A stretch of DNA of 64,000 bases, taken from assembly GCF_014838715.1 (NCBI RefSeq), contig NZ_CP061947.1:806001-870000 (forward strand), written 5' to 3'. Below are positions 37,972 through 46,360 of the stretch, piece by piece. A program made the position numbers and the translations under genes. The stretch is from Algoriphagus sp. Y33 (GTDB lineage: Bacteria; Bacteroidota; Bacteroidia; Cytophagales; Cyclobacteriaceae). The notes under the pieces are model-generated. The model worked only from the letters and a program-made list of their open reading frames with translations, ran no database searches and had not been told where the DNA came from. The first letter of the stretch is position 1, and each line of letters starts with the position of its first letter.

Positions 37972-38392
37972 GATTTAATCTTCAGCGGTGTGTGGAGAAG
38001 CATTTCTGCGACGAAGGTTATCGCAGGGTCTCAGAAGGAGACACTTTTGCCTGTTGACCGAAGGTAGAGTCTCAAAAATATCAATGAAAAAATCACCTCC
38101 TTTGGTGTTTTTTTCGATTGTTTCAAAAAGAAGAGCAATCCGAAGCTTTTTTCTAAAATTATCGTTCTCAGTGCATTTTTTTGGAGTAGGCTAACTACAG
38201 GAATTACACAAAGGAATTAAAGGCAATTGTGGAAATTATAGGGAGATGTCCTTCATTAAACCTGAAATATGCATTAGCAATTCTACGCCACGGCGCACAA
38301 GTTACTGCAGCCATTACATTCTGTTTTCGAGTTCACCATATCCGCCGCAGCGGACTCACTCTCCAAACAGGCTGATTTTTTTTGCAATTAAT

Positions 38393-38420
38393 GCCCTTCC
38401 CGATTTTAAGCGGGAAGGGC
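38393..38420. other. Perfect 10-bp hairpin, GC-rich
   Basis: GCCCTTCCCG, 8-base loop ATTTTAAG, CGGGAAGGGC. No T-run follows on either strand, so it looks like an extragenic palindrome rather than a simple terminator. Confidence 0.55.
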
Positions 38421-38449
38421 TATGACGAAACCTAATGTATAATTCGGGT

Positions 38450-38698
38450 TTAATCCTTGCATCTGAAATGGGTTGGGTTTTCAGAAATAACCGCACTTAT
38501 TTTCGCATCTACCTGCTTCTCCAGATCCTTCAGTTCACTGCAGATTTCAGCACAGTTATACCGTGAGGGAATTGATTTGCACACTAAGATCTGCTGTTTA
38601 TGGCCTAAATGAAAATCATCAAGTAGGATGTATGATATGCTGTGGCAGATTTTTATTTCAGATTTATCGCCCAAATCACCAATCTCCTCGCTTTTCAC
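38450..38698 (-). CDS. Doubtful small hypothetical ORF
   Basis: 82 codons. The C-terminal part ('CAEICSELKDLEKQVDAKISAVI') is helical and charged, which is protein-like, but the first half has no recognisable pattern. Four Cys residues are present. It sits alone between a hairpin and a palindrome. It may be a decayed gene or a chance frame. Confidence 0.25.
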   Translation of the reverse strand: MKSEEIGDLGDKSEIKICHSISYILLDDFHLGHKQQILVCKSIPSRYNCAEICSELKDLEKQVDAKISAVISENPTHFRCKD

Positions 38699-38731
38699 CC
38701 TAAAATGTGGATAACTTTCTGGTTTTCACCC

Positions 38732-38759
38732 AAAAAATACCCTGTACAGGGTATTTTTT
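38732..38759. terminator. Bidirectional terminator-like perfect palindrome
   Basis: A 28-base perfect palindrome: AAAAAATACCCTGT followed by ACAGGGTATTTTTT. The flanking A- and T-runs make it a good intrinsic terminator in both directions; it isolates the cas operon from upstream transcription. Confidence 0.65.
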
Positions 38760-38914
38760 GTCTCTTTTTAATTGCCTTACTTGGAAAAACTAACGGAGAA
38801 GAAGACTCCTGCCAACTATTTTTATTTTGACATGGACAACTAGATCTGTTCATGATTTTCTGAATCTTTGGAAAAGTAACTGATAATCAAAGGATTCATC
38901 TGTATTCTGTTATT

Positions 38915-38937
38915 TTATTGACAGTTAATGTCAATAA
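38915..38937 (+). promoter_or_regulatory. Operator-like palindrome upstream of the cas operon
   Basis: TTATTGACA-N5-TGTCAATAA is a perfect 9-bp inverted repeat, 64 bases before the first cas6 ATG. It is followed by TTAGTTTG (38939-38946), close to but not exactly TAnnTTTG. Its placement fits a transcription-factor site controlling the cas genes; the regulator is unknown. Confidence 0.55.
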
Positions 38938-39000
38938 TTAGTTTGTGTTGTGTCAGTCATTTACTTTAGGTCATGATAGGTTAATTAAAAACCCCATTCA

Positions 39001-39801
39001 ATGAGATTTAATATAGTGCTAGAGCGTACGGGGGCAGGAAGGTTTATCCCCATTAATTATCAGTATGAGCTTTCATCAGCGATATATGGGATTGTAGATC
39101 AGGCAGACTCGGAATTTGCAGAGTTTCTCCACCATCAGGGGTATAGGGCAAATGGAAGGCCTTTTCGCCTTTTCTCTTTTTCAAGGATGTTTTTCCGAGG
39201 ATTTAAAGTGCTGACAGAGTCGGGTAGGATAGAGCATTATGGCAGGGAGGTGAGGGTAGAGGTGAGTTTTCTAGTGGATAGAATAGCCGAGGAATTTGTA
39301 AAGGGGCTGTTTATGAATCAGGAAATATTTCTGGGAGATAAAATTTCGGGTACTGCCTATCAGGTGCAACGGATAGAAAGTGTGTCAACACCCATTTTTC
39401 AGCAAGTAATGAACTATCGGTGTTTATCGCCTATTCTGGTTAGGCGAAAGCGACCTACGGGTGGAGAGGATTATCTCAGTCCTATGGATAAGGGCTATGC
39501 TGATCTGATTTTGGAAAACCTACTTTCCAAGAGTCTGGCATTTTCGGTTTTATCCCAAGGGGAGGAGGTAGGATTGGCAGACGAGTGTCCTCTATTGGAT
39601 ATGACTGTTACCGGGAAAATATACAAAAATGGGGTGACCATCAAGCAGCTGACACCACAGCAGTCCAAGCTGATTGGATATAGCTATGAATTCGAGCTAT
39701 CCGCGCCGGTGGAGTTGCAGGAGATCGGCTATTATGCCGGATTCGGGCACTTGGGAAGTCAGGGATTTGGGTGTGTGGGGGTGAAAGGAGGAGACCAATG
39801 A
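39001..39801 (+). CDS. cas6: Cas6 CRISPR RNA endoribonuclease (first copy)
   Basis: 266 residues. The C-terminal glycine-rich loop 'IGYYAGFGHLGSQGFGCVGV' is the hallmark of Cas6, preceded by the RAMP-type half-domain 'SPILVRRKR...YLSPMDKGYADLILENLLSK'. The N-terminal half shows 'YQYELSSAIYGIVDQADSEFAEFLHHQGY' with His candidates at about 44-45 for the catalytic site. Cas6 cuts the repeat 8 bases before each spacer to give mature crRNAs with an ATTGAAAT handle. It starts the cas locus but is separated from cas5 by an antisense cassette and a second cas6. The start is the only ATG near the palindromic control region. Confidence 0.88.
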   Translation: MRFNIVLERTGAGRFIPINYQYELSSAIYGIVDQADSEFAEFLHHQGYRANGRPFRLFSFSRMFFRGFKVLTESGRIEHYGREVRVEVSFLVDRIAEEFVKGLFMNQEIFLGDKISGTAYQVQRIESVSTPIFQQVMNYRCLSPILVRRKRPTGGEDYLSPMDKGYADLILENLLSKSLAFSVLSQGEEVGLADECPLLDMTVTGKIYKNGVTIKQLTPQQSKLIGYSYEFELSAPVELQEIGYYAGFGHLGSQGFGCVGVKGGDQ

Positions 39802-39805
39802 TAGC

Positions 39806-39970
39806 TCAAGGCCGATTTTTACCTTTCAAGGCTTTTGCCTTCTTAAGCAAATCCGCTTTGGAAATAGGCTTAGCATTTTTGTCCATCCTTTCCCATAATT
39901 TATCCCTTTCAGGACTATTGAAAGGGTTTGAAAAATTTTTGGGTAAAGTGATTGATTTTATATCCGACAT
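39806..39970 (-). CDS. Small basic protein, possible antitoxin-like partner
   Basis: 54 residues from ATG 39970; a longer frame to 40012 is possible. The sequence is 'MSDIKSITLPKNF' followed by 'LWERMDKNAKPISKADLLKKAKALKGKNRP', compact and basic at the end, with no signal peptide. It follows the 93-residue gene on the same strand after about 50 bases. Size, order and pairing resemble two-gene toxin-antitoxin or addiction modules, but neither member belongs to a family I can name. It lies 4 bases from the cas6 stop, convergent with it. Confidence 0.5.
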   Translation of the reverse strand: MSDIKSITLPKNFSNPFNSPERDKLWERMDKNAKPISKADLLKKAKALKGKNRP

Positions 39971-40021
39971 ATTCAAAGATACAAAGATTGGTAAGTTTAA
40001 CAATAAAGCCAAAATGAAAAA

Positions 40022-40303
40022 TTATTTTCCAGAAACGAGTTTAAATAATTCATCTCTTAAAGCTGCTTTGGCATCTAAAGTCACAAATCGTCCAGATTCG
40101 TCAAAAGTCAGCACTACCTTAATTCCCTTACATTTATCGGTGAGCCCAGTGAAAATATATACAGGGAACTCAAAGCTACTATCGTCTTGGTTGCAGTGCG
40201 AATACTTCCATTCCACCACCTCTTCGAGTTCTTTGGGCGATCGGATACCCTCATTGTGTAGCTGGGCAATACTTAGGTGTCTATGGTCATATTCAAGTTT
40301 CAT
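40022..40303 (-). CDS. 93-residue protein, possible toxin-like partner
   Basis: A compact alpha/beta protein: helical N-terminal part ('LSIAQLHNEGIRSPKELEEVVEWKYSHC'), then beta-rich 'FEFPVYIFTGLTDKCKGIKVVLTFDESGRFVTLDAKAAL', ending in a helix. The ATG at 40303 is well placed. The small-toxin size and its 54-residue downstream companion suggest a toxin-antitoxin-like cassette; function is not established. The cassette is antisense to the cas genes and more AT-rich than cas3 or cas8, as expected for an inserted module. Confidence 0.55.
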   Translation of the reverse strand: MKLEYDHRHLSIAQLHNEGIRSPKELEEVVEWKYSHCNQDDSSFEFPVYIFTGLTDKCKGIKVVLTFDESGRFVTLDAKAALRDELFKLVSGK

Positions 40304-40479
40304 TTTAAGATAGTTTATTTCAGGAAATTCAAAATTTGAGGGACACTATGCCCCCCAAATAAAATTCCCTTTAGTGCGATTAAGGTGTAAATAACAGTGC
40401 TTATTTTTCAATTCCAAGAGGGTTTTTATCAAAGTTATAAAAATATAAATTTTAAATTACAGTTCTTATAGGAGAATGT

Positions 40480-41136
40480 ATGCGAATAAATATAAAGTTA
40501 TCCCCCAACACCATGAAAGTTCCTTTCGATTACCAAAGACATTTGGTTGGCGCTTTTCATAAATGGATTGGTGAAAATCAAATCCATGACGACATTTCTT
40601 TGTACTCCCTTTCGTGGTTAATGGGTGGTAAAATCGTAAAAGAAGGTTTTGACTTCAAATACGGAGCGGAGTGGTCTATCAGTACTTATGACCCAATCCT
40701 TTTAAAATCCTTGATAAGCGGAATCCAGCAAGATCCAGATATAAATTTCGGCATGACTGTCAAAGAAATTACCATATCTGATGATCCACAAGTAGAAAGC
40801 ATCCAAAAATTCTACCTCAACAGCCCCGTTTTTATAAAAAGAAAATCTGGGGATAGGCAGAAGCATTACCTTTTTTCTGATGAAGAGAGTGGCTTGTTTA
40901 TGACACAGACATTGCAGACAAAATTAAAAAAAGCAGGTTTAAATCCAGAGGGTGTACAAGTCTCTTTTGACAAAACCTACCGTAATCCAAAAACAAAAAT
41001 AATCACATTTAACGGTGTTGATTGTAAAGCAAGTATGTGTCCCATTGTCATTGAAGGTAATCCAGAACAGATAAAATTTGCTTGGAATGTAGGCATAGGG
41101 AACTCTACCGGTATTGGATTCGGAGCACTAAAATAA
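40480..41136 (+). CDS. cas6: Second Cas6-family endoribonuclease
   Basis: 218 residues. The C-terminal motif 'FAWNVGIGNSTGIGFGALK' is the Cas6 glycine-rich loop, and the N-terminal 'VPFDYQRHLVGAFHKWIGENQIHDD' contains candidate catalytic His residues (about 21 and 27). The sequence is shorter than and clearly diverged from the first Cas6. It is AT-rich like the adjacent antisense cassette. Its stop overlaps the start of cas5 (TAATG), so it is translated with the interference genes. Two Cas6 proteins may process the same repeat, act as a heterodimer, or one may be redundant or regulatory. Confidence 0.82.
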   Translation: MRINIKLSPNTMKVPFDYQRHLVGAFHKWIGENQIHDDISLYSLSWLMGGKIVKEGFDFKYGAEWSISTYDPILLKSLISGIQQDPDINFGMTVKEITISDDPQVESIQKFYLNSPVFIKRKSGDRQKHYLFSDEESGLFMTQTLQTKLKKAGLNPEGVQVSFDKTYRNPKTKIITFNGVDCKASMCPIVIEGNPEQIKFAWNVGIGNSTGIGFGALK

Positions 41137-41729
41137 TGGAGATGATGAAATATTATGTGGTAAAATATTCCGGCCCATTTGGGTTTATCAAACCCTGGAC
41201 GGCGGTAAGGGATAGTGAGACATTCAGCCAGCAGTTTTTGACTCCTTCTATTATAGAGGGAATAGAGAAGAAATTGTTTCCCGAACTATTGGGAATAGCG
41301 GGCATTCAGAAAATAGTTGGCCACAGACTTTCTTATGATCAGCTTTCCGGGCAACAGGAGGTAATTCAAACCAGGGGTTGGAATTCAACCAGAAAAGGAA
41401 GAGAATTTCTTTTTGACCGACCGAAGGCTATTTTGATACGGGGAGTTTTGCAAAATCCGATCCTTCACTTGGCTTTTGAATCCGAAGAGGATGCGTCAAT
41501 AGCAGCAAGGCAACATGTATGCCTGTGTAGGAACGAGGATATGATGTATCCGGATGATGTCATTGCTGTAAGCCAAGAAGTTTTTGAAGAAGATGAAGAA
41601 AGATTTCCGGGCTTCGAGCTGGTGTTTGAGAAAAATGACAAATCATTTTTAGTAGGCTATCACCGGGTGAGTAATGAACCAATGTACGGTTGGATTAAAG
41701 TAGTCGGTCAACCTGTATCTTCTTTCTAA
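41136..41729 (+). CDS. cas5: Cas5-family Cascade subunit
   Basis: 197 residues from ATG 41136; ATG 41142 or 41145 are also possible. 'MKYYVVKYSGPFGFIKPWTAVRDSETFSQQFLTPSIIEGIEKKLF' matches the N-terminal RAMP pattern of Cas5 ('GPfA.FR...t...y..ptpsal.Gl'). A later stretch, 'RPKAILIRGVLQNPILHLAFES', fits the second half. Cas5 binds the 5' handle of the crRNA and contacts Cas8 in the type I-B effector. One-base overlap with cas3 (TAATG) shows coupling. Assignment rests on the N-terminal pattern plus position between cas6 and cas3. Confidence 0.78.
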   Translation: MEMMKYYVVKYSGPFGFIKPWTAVRDSETFSQQFLTPSIIEGIEKKLFPELLGIAGIQKIVGHRLSYDQLSGQQEVIQTRGWNSTRKGREFLFDRPKAILIRGVLQNPILHLAFESEEDASIAARQHVCLCRNEDMMYPDDVIAVSQEVFEEDEERFPGFELVFEKNDKSFLVGYHRVSNEPMYGWIKVVGQPVSSF

Positions 41730-43876
41730 TGGAAAACCTACTCGCTAAGTCTGCTCCTGAATTTACTCCCTTAAAAGACCATCTTTTGCATGTCTCCTAT
41801 GCCGCTAAGGCATTTGGGAGATATTTGCAAATGGATGAATCTGTGGCTTTCAATGGAGCTATTCTTCACGATATAGGGAAAGCCCATCCTGAGTTCCAAA
41901 AAAGAGTAAAAGGAAATGGGCGTAACAGCAAGGTATTCAGGCATGAAATAAGTTCATTACTTTTCTTGTCGGTATTTTCTGAAGAGGACTATCCGGCATT
42001 ATTGGATATGGTCATTGCCCACCACAAATCTGCTAAAAATGATGCCGGGGACAAAGGATTGTTGGACTTGGAAAACGGGTATGAGTATATCGACTACCAT
42101 GTGGGCAAATGGGATCAATGGTCACCTGATGCCTTTAAACTGCTCAATGAGCTTGGGATTCCATGTGTCCCGTTTGGTGAAGAAATTGCCCGCCAAAACC
42201 TGTCTTTCGCCATATCTTATTGTAAAAAACAAACGAAAATCAGAGGATATGCTGAGTGGAGAGGATTGCTGATGGGGGCAGATCACTTTGCCTCTGCTTT
42301 GATCAATAGCACAGAAAAAAATCTTGAAAGGGCTTTTCAGATCCCCAATCTTAGTTTTTTTAACCGTACACATCCCCTTTACCCGCTTTCCTATAAAGAA
42401 ACCGCTTCACCAAAGAAACACACCCTTGTTGTGGCCAGTACAGGGGCAGGTAAAACCGATTACCTATTCAAAAGGACAAAAGGAAGGGTTTTTTATACGC
42501 TCCCATTTCAGGCTTCCATCAATGCCATGTTTAAACGGGTGGCGAAGGATCTGAAAGAGTCCAACCCTGATCTGGACATCAGGGTTTTGCATTCCGCCTC
42601 TATGGTAGTCCGACAAAATGGAAAGGAAGAAGAGAGTGTTTTGCAGCCACTTTTCGGTTCGGCGATTAAGATCCTGACCCCGCATCAATTGGCAGCGATT
42701 GCTTTTGGGATGAAGGGTTACGAAGCCATGTTGCTAGACTTAAAAGGTTGTGATATTATTTTGGATGAAATACATACCTACACAGGGGTTTCGCAAGCCA
42801 TTGTACTGAAACTGGTTCAGATTCTTAAACAATTGGACTGCGCGATACATATCGGTACCGCCACTATGCCAACTAAGCTGTATCAGAAAATAACAGAAGA
42901 ATTGGGTGATGATATTTTGGAGGAAAAACTCACCCCTGAAGAACTGGATGATTTTGACCGGCATACCCTATACAAAATCAATTCATTTGAAGAGGTTTTG
43001 CCACTTATTAATCAGGCTATTGAAGAGGATAAGAAAGTATTGGTGGTCTATAATAGGGTCGCCAGGGCTCAGGAGGCCTATCTCAATTTAAAAGAATTGT
43101 ATCCTGATACTCCGATTCTTTTGCTCCATAGCCGCTTCAAAAGAGGCGATAGAAATTTTAAAGAAAAACTACTGCTTGGCCTGGATGAGGACGGAAATCC
43201 GATCGGAGAATTTAATACTTCTACCGAAGCTTGCATTGTGGTGTCCACCCAGATCGTAGAAGTAAGCCTGGATATCAGTTTTGACCTAATGGTGACAGAG
43301 ACAGCCCCTATAGATGCGTTGATTCAGCGTTTTGGTCGGGTCAACCGAAAAAGAACCGAAGACACCATAGGAAAACCCAAACCAATCTATGTAATCGCTC
43401 CTCCGGAAAATAAAAACGATGCCCTGCCCTATGATGTGGAAGTACTCCAAAGGTCTTACGATGTTTTGGAGGACAGCCAAGTACTTAAAGAAAGGGATTT
43501 GCAGGGAAAAATCGACTATGTGTTTCCTGAGATTGATTTTATGAATATAGAAGAGCATTCGGTATTCAAATCAGATGGGAAAATTACCATAGACAAGCTC
43601 ACCCATAGAAGCAAGTCGATACTGTTTGACTTGCTCGAAATAGACGGAGTATCCTGTATTTGTGAAGGGGATCTTGAAGAATATGAGAACTCTGATTTCG
43701 AAAGGAGACTGGAACTGGAGATACCGGTAAGGTATTTTGCCGTACGGGGAATGAACCAAGCACAAAAAGGAAACAAGCCCTTTATCATCCCGGACAAGTC
43801 CTATGATTTTGAGATTGGCCTGGATGTGAAGCAAATAAGGGAAAACAACTTTGACGTAACTAACCAAATATTATGA
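41729..43876 (+). CDS. cas3: Cas3 helicase-nuclease with N-terminal HD domain
   Basis: 715 residues. The HD nuclease domain is complete: 'HLLHVSYAAKAFG' (H18, H21), 'AILHDIGKAHPEFQ' (H47, D48), H72, and 'MVIAHHKSAK'. The SF2 helicase has Walker A 'STGAGKTD' (about 236-243), DEIH at about 345-348, motif III 'IGTATMP', 'LLHSRFKRGDR', 'VSTQIVEVSLDISFDLMVTETAP' and motif VI 'QRFGRVNRKR' (about 533). Cas3 is recruited to R-loops made by Cascade and degrades the target strand using ATP. Normal length for type I-B. It overlaps cas5 by 1 base and the next gene by 4 bases. Confidence 0.93.
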   Translation: MENLLAKSAPEFTPLKDHLLHVSYAAKAFGRYLQMDESVAFNGAILHDIGKAHPEFQKRVKGNGRNSKVFRHEISSLLFLSVFSEEDYPALLDMVIAHHKSAKNDAGDKGLLDLENGYEYIDYHVGKWDQWSPDAFKLLNELGIPCVPFGEEIARQNLSFAISYCKKQTKIRGYAEWRGLLMGADHFASALINSTEKNLERAFQIPNLSFFNRTHPLYPLSYKETASPKKHTLVVASTGAGKTDYLFKRTKGRVFYTLPFQASINAMFKRVAKDLKESNPDLDIRVLHSASMVVRQNGKEEESVLQPLFGSAIKILTPHQLAAIAFGMKGYEAMLLDLKGCDIILDEIHTYTGVSQAIVLKLVQILKQLDCAIHIGTATMPTKLYQKITEELGDDILEEKLTPEELDDFDRHTLYKINSFEEVLPLINQAIEEDKKVLVVYNRVARAQEAYLNLKELYPDTPILLLHSRFKRGDRNFKEKLLLGLDEDGNPIGEFNTSTEACIVVSTQIVEVSLDISFDLMVTETAPIDALIQRFGRVNRKRTEDTIGKPKPIYVIAPPENKNDALPYDVEVLQRSYDVLEDSQVLKERDLQGKIDYVFPEIDFMNIEEHSVFKSDGKITIDKLTHRSKSILFDLLEIDGVSCICEGDLEEYENSDFERRLELEIPVRYFAVRGMNQAQKGNKPFIIPDKSYDFEIGLDVKQIRENNFDVTNQIL

Positions 43877-45189
43877 TCACGGCAGTAATAGGCAGGACTT
43901 TTCTCAATGCACATAATGAGAAATATGGCAAAGAACTTTCCCCAAAAGCGTTTTTTGAACAAGAGTACTGGGAATTGTTTTACAACCACCCCAAATACAT
44001 GCAATGGGTAACCAATTCTCCTTTTGTGCAAATGAAAAGTGGACAAAAGCCACATTTACTTTCGGTAGATGAAAGGATGGAAAAGCTGGAAAATCTATTT
44101 GAAAAAGCGGAAAATGAAATTCCGGATGCGAGTTTTGCTTTGGGATATCCTGCTTCCGAATCGAAGGAGTATGCCAGCACTTCCGGATTGGTCAGCGATG
44201 TGGTCATTCCGGTGGATGAAGATGAAGTTTACCTTTCCTGGATAGGCAGCAGTCTTGGAATCGGAGTAGCGGGAGGCTTCACTATTCTGTTTGACAATCC
44301 TGCCATCACACTTCAAACCTTTGAAGGTTGGAAGGTTTATCGTAAGTATTTGAACGATCCTACTTTGGGAAAACTCCGGGGAAATCAGATCAATACCTGG
44401 AGCGGCCAGTGGTTGACATACTCACTAAATTCTGGGGAATATCGGGAGGATTTTGATTTTTCGGAGCTTACCAATCAGAAGATATTCAAAGTGGACACAA
44501 GTCTGGCGGAAGTAGCTACCGTCAATTGGAGCCAATTGTTTTTTAGTTTATCTACCCAATTCCCCAATGCCGAAATGATGGGCTATGTCTATGGATTTGG
44601 CCAAACAAACAAAACGATAGGTTTTATACCGTTTCAATTCAAATCGGGATCCCGGCTAAAGGATGTTTATAAACAGCTATTCGGAGGAGTTTACTTGGAT
44701 CCTAAACAATTTGAAAGCCTTTTTGGAATGCACATTAAAAGGGCCTGTGAGTTGGGAAGTATAGGGTTGCAGGCTTTGCGGCCTGACAGTCTGAAGAAAT
44801 ACATGACTGAGAACAAGACCTTATCCTTCAAGAAAGAAGAAGACACAATAAATTATCAAGCATACAAAACCTGGTTAGTCGCTATGTTAACACGAAACAA
44901 AGAAGAAGTCACAGATTATACCCCCAAATTGGCTGAGGTCATTTTGCGGTATAGAAATACCGGAAAAGGAATGTCAAGAGTCACGCTGGTGGAAAAAGAA
45001 ATGTTCACCTCCAAATCCAAAAGGGGATTTATAGAATCCTTAACGCTTATGATCCCGGATTTGGAAGGAGAAGATTTGGAGTCGCTCAAAACCTTAAAAG
45101 ATGAAGTACACCTGATGACCAACGAGGAATTCGGCTACTTTCTTACGCTTTTGAAGTTCGATTACGCTTATCAACAAAAGAAATCATAA
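43873..45189 (+). CDS. Cas8-like large subunit (assigned by position)
   Basis: 438 residues, ATG overlapping the cas3 stop (ATGA). I do not recognise a named Cas8 family in the sequence. It has 'YWELFYNHPKYMQWVTNSPFVQ', 'WIGSSLGIGVAGGFTILFDNPAI' and a helical C-terminus ('FIESLTLMIPDLEGEDLESLKTLKDEV') compatible with the small-subunit-like helical bundle fused in Cas8. The position between cas3 and cas7 in an otherwise complete type I-B-like set makes Cas8 by far the likeliest role: PAM recognition and Cas3 recruitment. At 438 residues it is shorter than most Cas8b proteins. Confidence 0.65.
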   Translation: MITAVIGRTFLNAHNEKYGKELSPKAFFEQEYWELFYNHPKYMQWVTNSPFVQMKSGQKPHLLSVDERMEKLENLFEKAENEIPDASFALGYPASESKEYASTSGLVSDVVIPVDEDEVYLSWIGSSLGIGVAGGFTILFDNPAITLQTFEGWKVYRKYLNDPTLGKLRGNQINTWSGQWLTYSLNSGEYREDFDFSELTNQKIFKVDTSLAEVATVNWSQLFFSLSTQFPNAEMMGYVYGFGQTNKTIGFIPFQFKSGSRLKDVYKQLFGGVYLDPKQFESLFGMHIKRACELGSIGLQALRPDSLKKYMTENKTLSFKKEEDTINYQAYKTWLVAMLTRNKEEVTDYTPKLAEVILRYRNTGKGMSRVTLVEKEMFTSKSKRGFIESLTLMIPDLEGEDLESLKTLKDEVHLMTNEEFGYFLTLLKFDYAYQQKKS

Positions 45190-45207
45190 ATCCTAAATAA
45201 CCAAAAG

Positions 45208-46278
45208 ATGAACACTATTTATATAAGAACATTAAAAAGAGCCGAGCACACCGTTTTCAATGTGGCCAATGGTCAAAAGTACTATTATGATGTTCAGTTC
45301 AACAAGAGAATCCCCTTTTCCAGCGGACAGCAGGTTAAGCGCTCGTTGATTGATGCGCTTTGCGAAGCCATTGAGCAAACTCCGTCCCCCACCACCTTTC
45401 TGTTTGAAGTGGATAAACAAAAAAAGCTCAAGGAGGGAGAGGTCTATGGTACATGTGACCCTACCTACGCCGACCAGTTGTTCGGAGGATGGATGAAAGC
45501 CTCTAAAGGCGGAGGTGAAAGAACCCTTAAGCGAAGAAGTCCCCTGTCCATTTCCGCCATGAGGGCATTGCACCCCCTATTGGCCGGTCTTGATTCCAGT
45601 GGTGGAGAAGCCGGATCTTTCGACAGAAGTGAGCGTCCCAACAATGCTGTGATCATTAGGGATGAAAAGGGGAATATTCTTTCAGATGAGGAAATTGACG
45701 TTGTATTGAAAACGGAAGGTAACACGGATAGAAGTTTGGGAAGGAAATGGTTGAATCCTGCTGAGCGTGCTACCGGTCTTTTTGTATTTGATATAGCGAT
45801 TGATTTGCGAAGACTCTTTTCTGTCAGCATTAACCAACTTGAACCTGAAATGGCCGATTCGACGATTACCAAACTAAGGGAGGAAGGCTGGATAGAATCC
45901 AGTAATGTATTTGGCCCCTGTCTGGTAGCTCCAAAAGCACTTCGGGAAAAATGGATTCCGGGCCTCACCAAAGCCATTCTCAACTGGCGCATCACATCCA
46001 ATCAGTCACGGACTTTTAGTTTGATGGATACGCTGGCCATTTCCATCAGTGACAATGCCAACCTGATAGCAGGCAGTATACGGGCTAAACTTTCAGAAGA
46101 AGATTCCAGAAAGGCTGATCCCATTGTGGATGAAAGCCTAAAAGGAGTAGAGACATACATTTCCTTACAGGCTGGAGGTTTTATTCAGACCAAAGGTGAA
46201 ACCGCTGATGCCCTAGAACGTGCCGAACAAGCACTAATTGACAAAATGATGGTATTTAATTATGAAAATCAGTCTTAA
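45208..46278 (+). CDS. cas7: Cas7-family Cascade backbone subunit
   Basis: 356 residues. 'MNTIYIRTLKRAEHTVFNVANGQKYYYDVQFNKRIPFSSGQQVKRSLIDALCEA' matches the start of the DevR/Cst2-like Cas7 group found in type I-B, in which a strand ('IRTLKRAEH') precedes an RNA-binding loop and helix. 'KRRSPLSISAMRALHPLL' and 'NPAERATGLFVFDIAIDLRRLF' lie in the central part. Cas7 forms the helical filament along the crRNA, in several copies per complex. It lies 18 bases after the cas8-like gene and ends the interference operon at a clear terminator. Confidence 0.78.
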   Translation: MNTIYIRTLKRAEHTVFNVANGQKYYYDVQFNKRIPFSSGQQVKRSLIDALCEAIEQTPSPTTFLFEVDKQKKLKEGEVYGTCDPTYADQLFGGWMKASKGGGERTLKRRSPLSISAMRALHPLLAGLDSSGGEAGSFDRSERPNNAVIIRDEKGNILSDEEIDVVLKTEGNTDRSLGRKWLNPAERATGLFVFDIAIDLRRLFSVSINQLEPEMADSTITKLREEGWIESSNVFGPCLVAPKALREKWIPGLTKAILNWRITSNQSRTFSLMDTLAISISDNANLIAGSIRAKLSEEDSRKADPIVDESLKGVETYISLQAGGFIQTKGETADALERAEQALIDKMMVFNYENQS

Positions 46279-46286
46279 TGAGAAAG

Positions 46287-46323
46287 AGAGAAAGTCAATT
46301 CAGGACTTTCTCTTATATTTTTA
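46287..46323 (+). terminator. Intrinsic terminator between interference and adaptation genes
   Basis: AGAGAAAGTC, loop AATTCAG, GACTTTCTCT, then TATATTTTT: a 10-bp perfect stem with T-run, 9 bases after the cas7 stop. It separates cas6-5-3-8-7 from cas4-1-2. Confidence 0.75.
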
Positions 46324-46360
46324 TAGTTAACCTGTTAAGTTAATTTCTAGTATTAATTAG

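Larger units (their letters stand above)
37972..39000. other. 1-kb region before the CRISPR-Cas locus, mostly non-coding
   Basis: Contains two hairpins and one doubtful ORF (listed separately), plus the palindrome upstream of cas6. A frame at 37988-38194 is Arg/Phe-rich with no family features and is not called. Confidence 0.35.

Noticed and set aside
37988..38194. 68-codon Arg/Phe-rich frame
   Set aside because: Low similarity to real proteins in composition and no start context.
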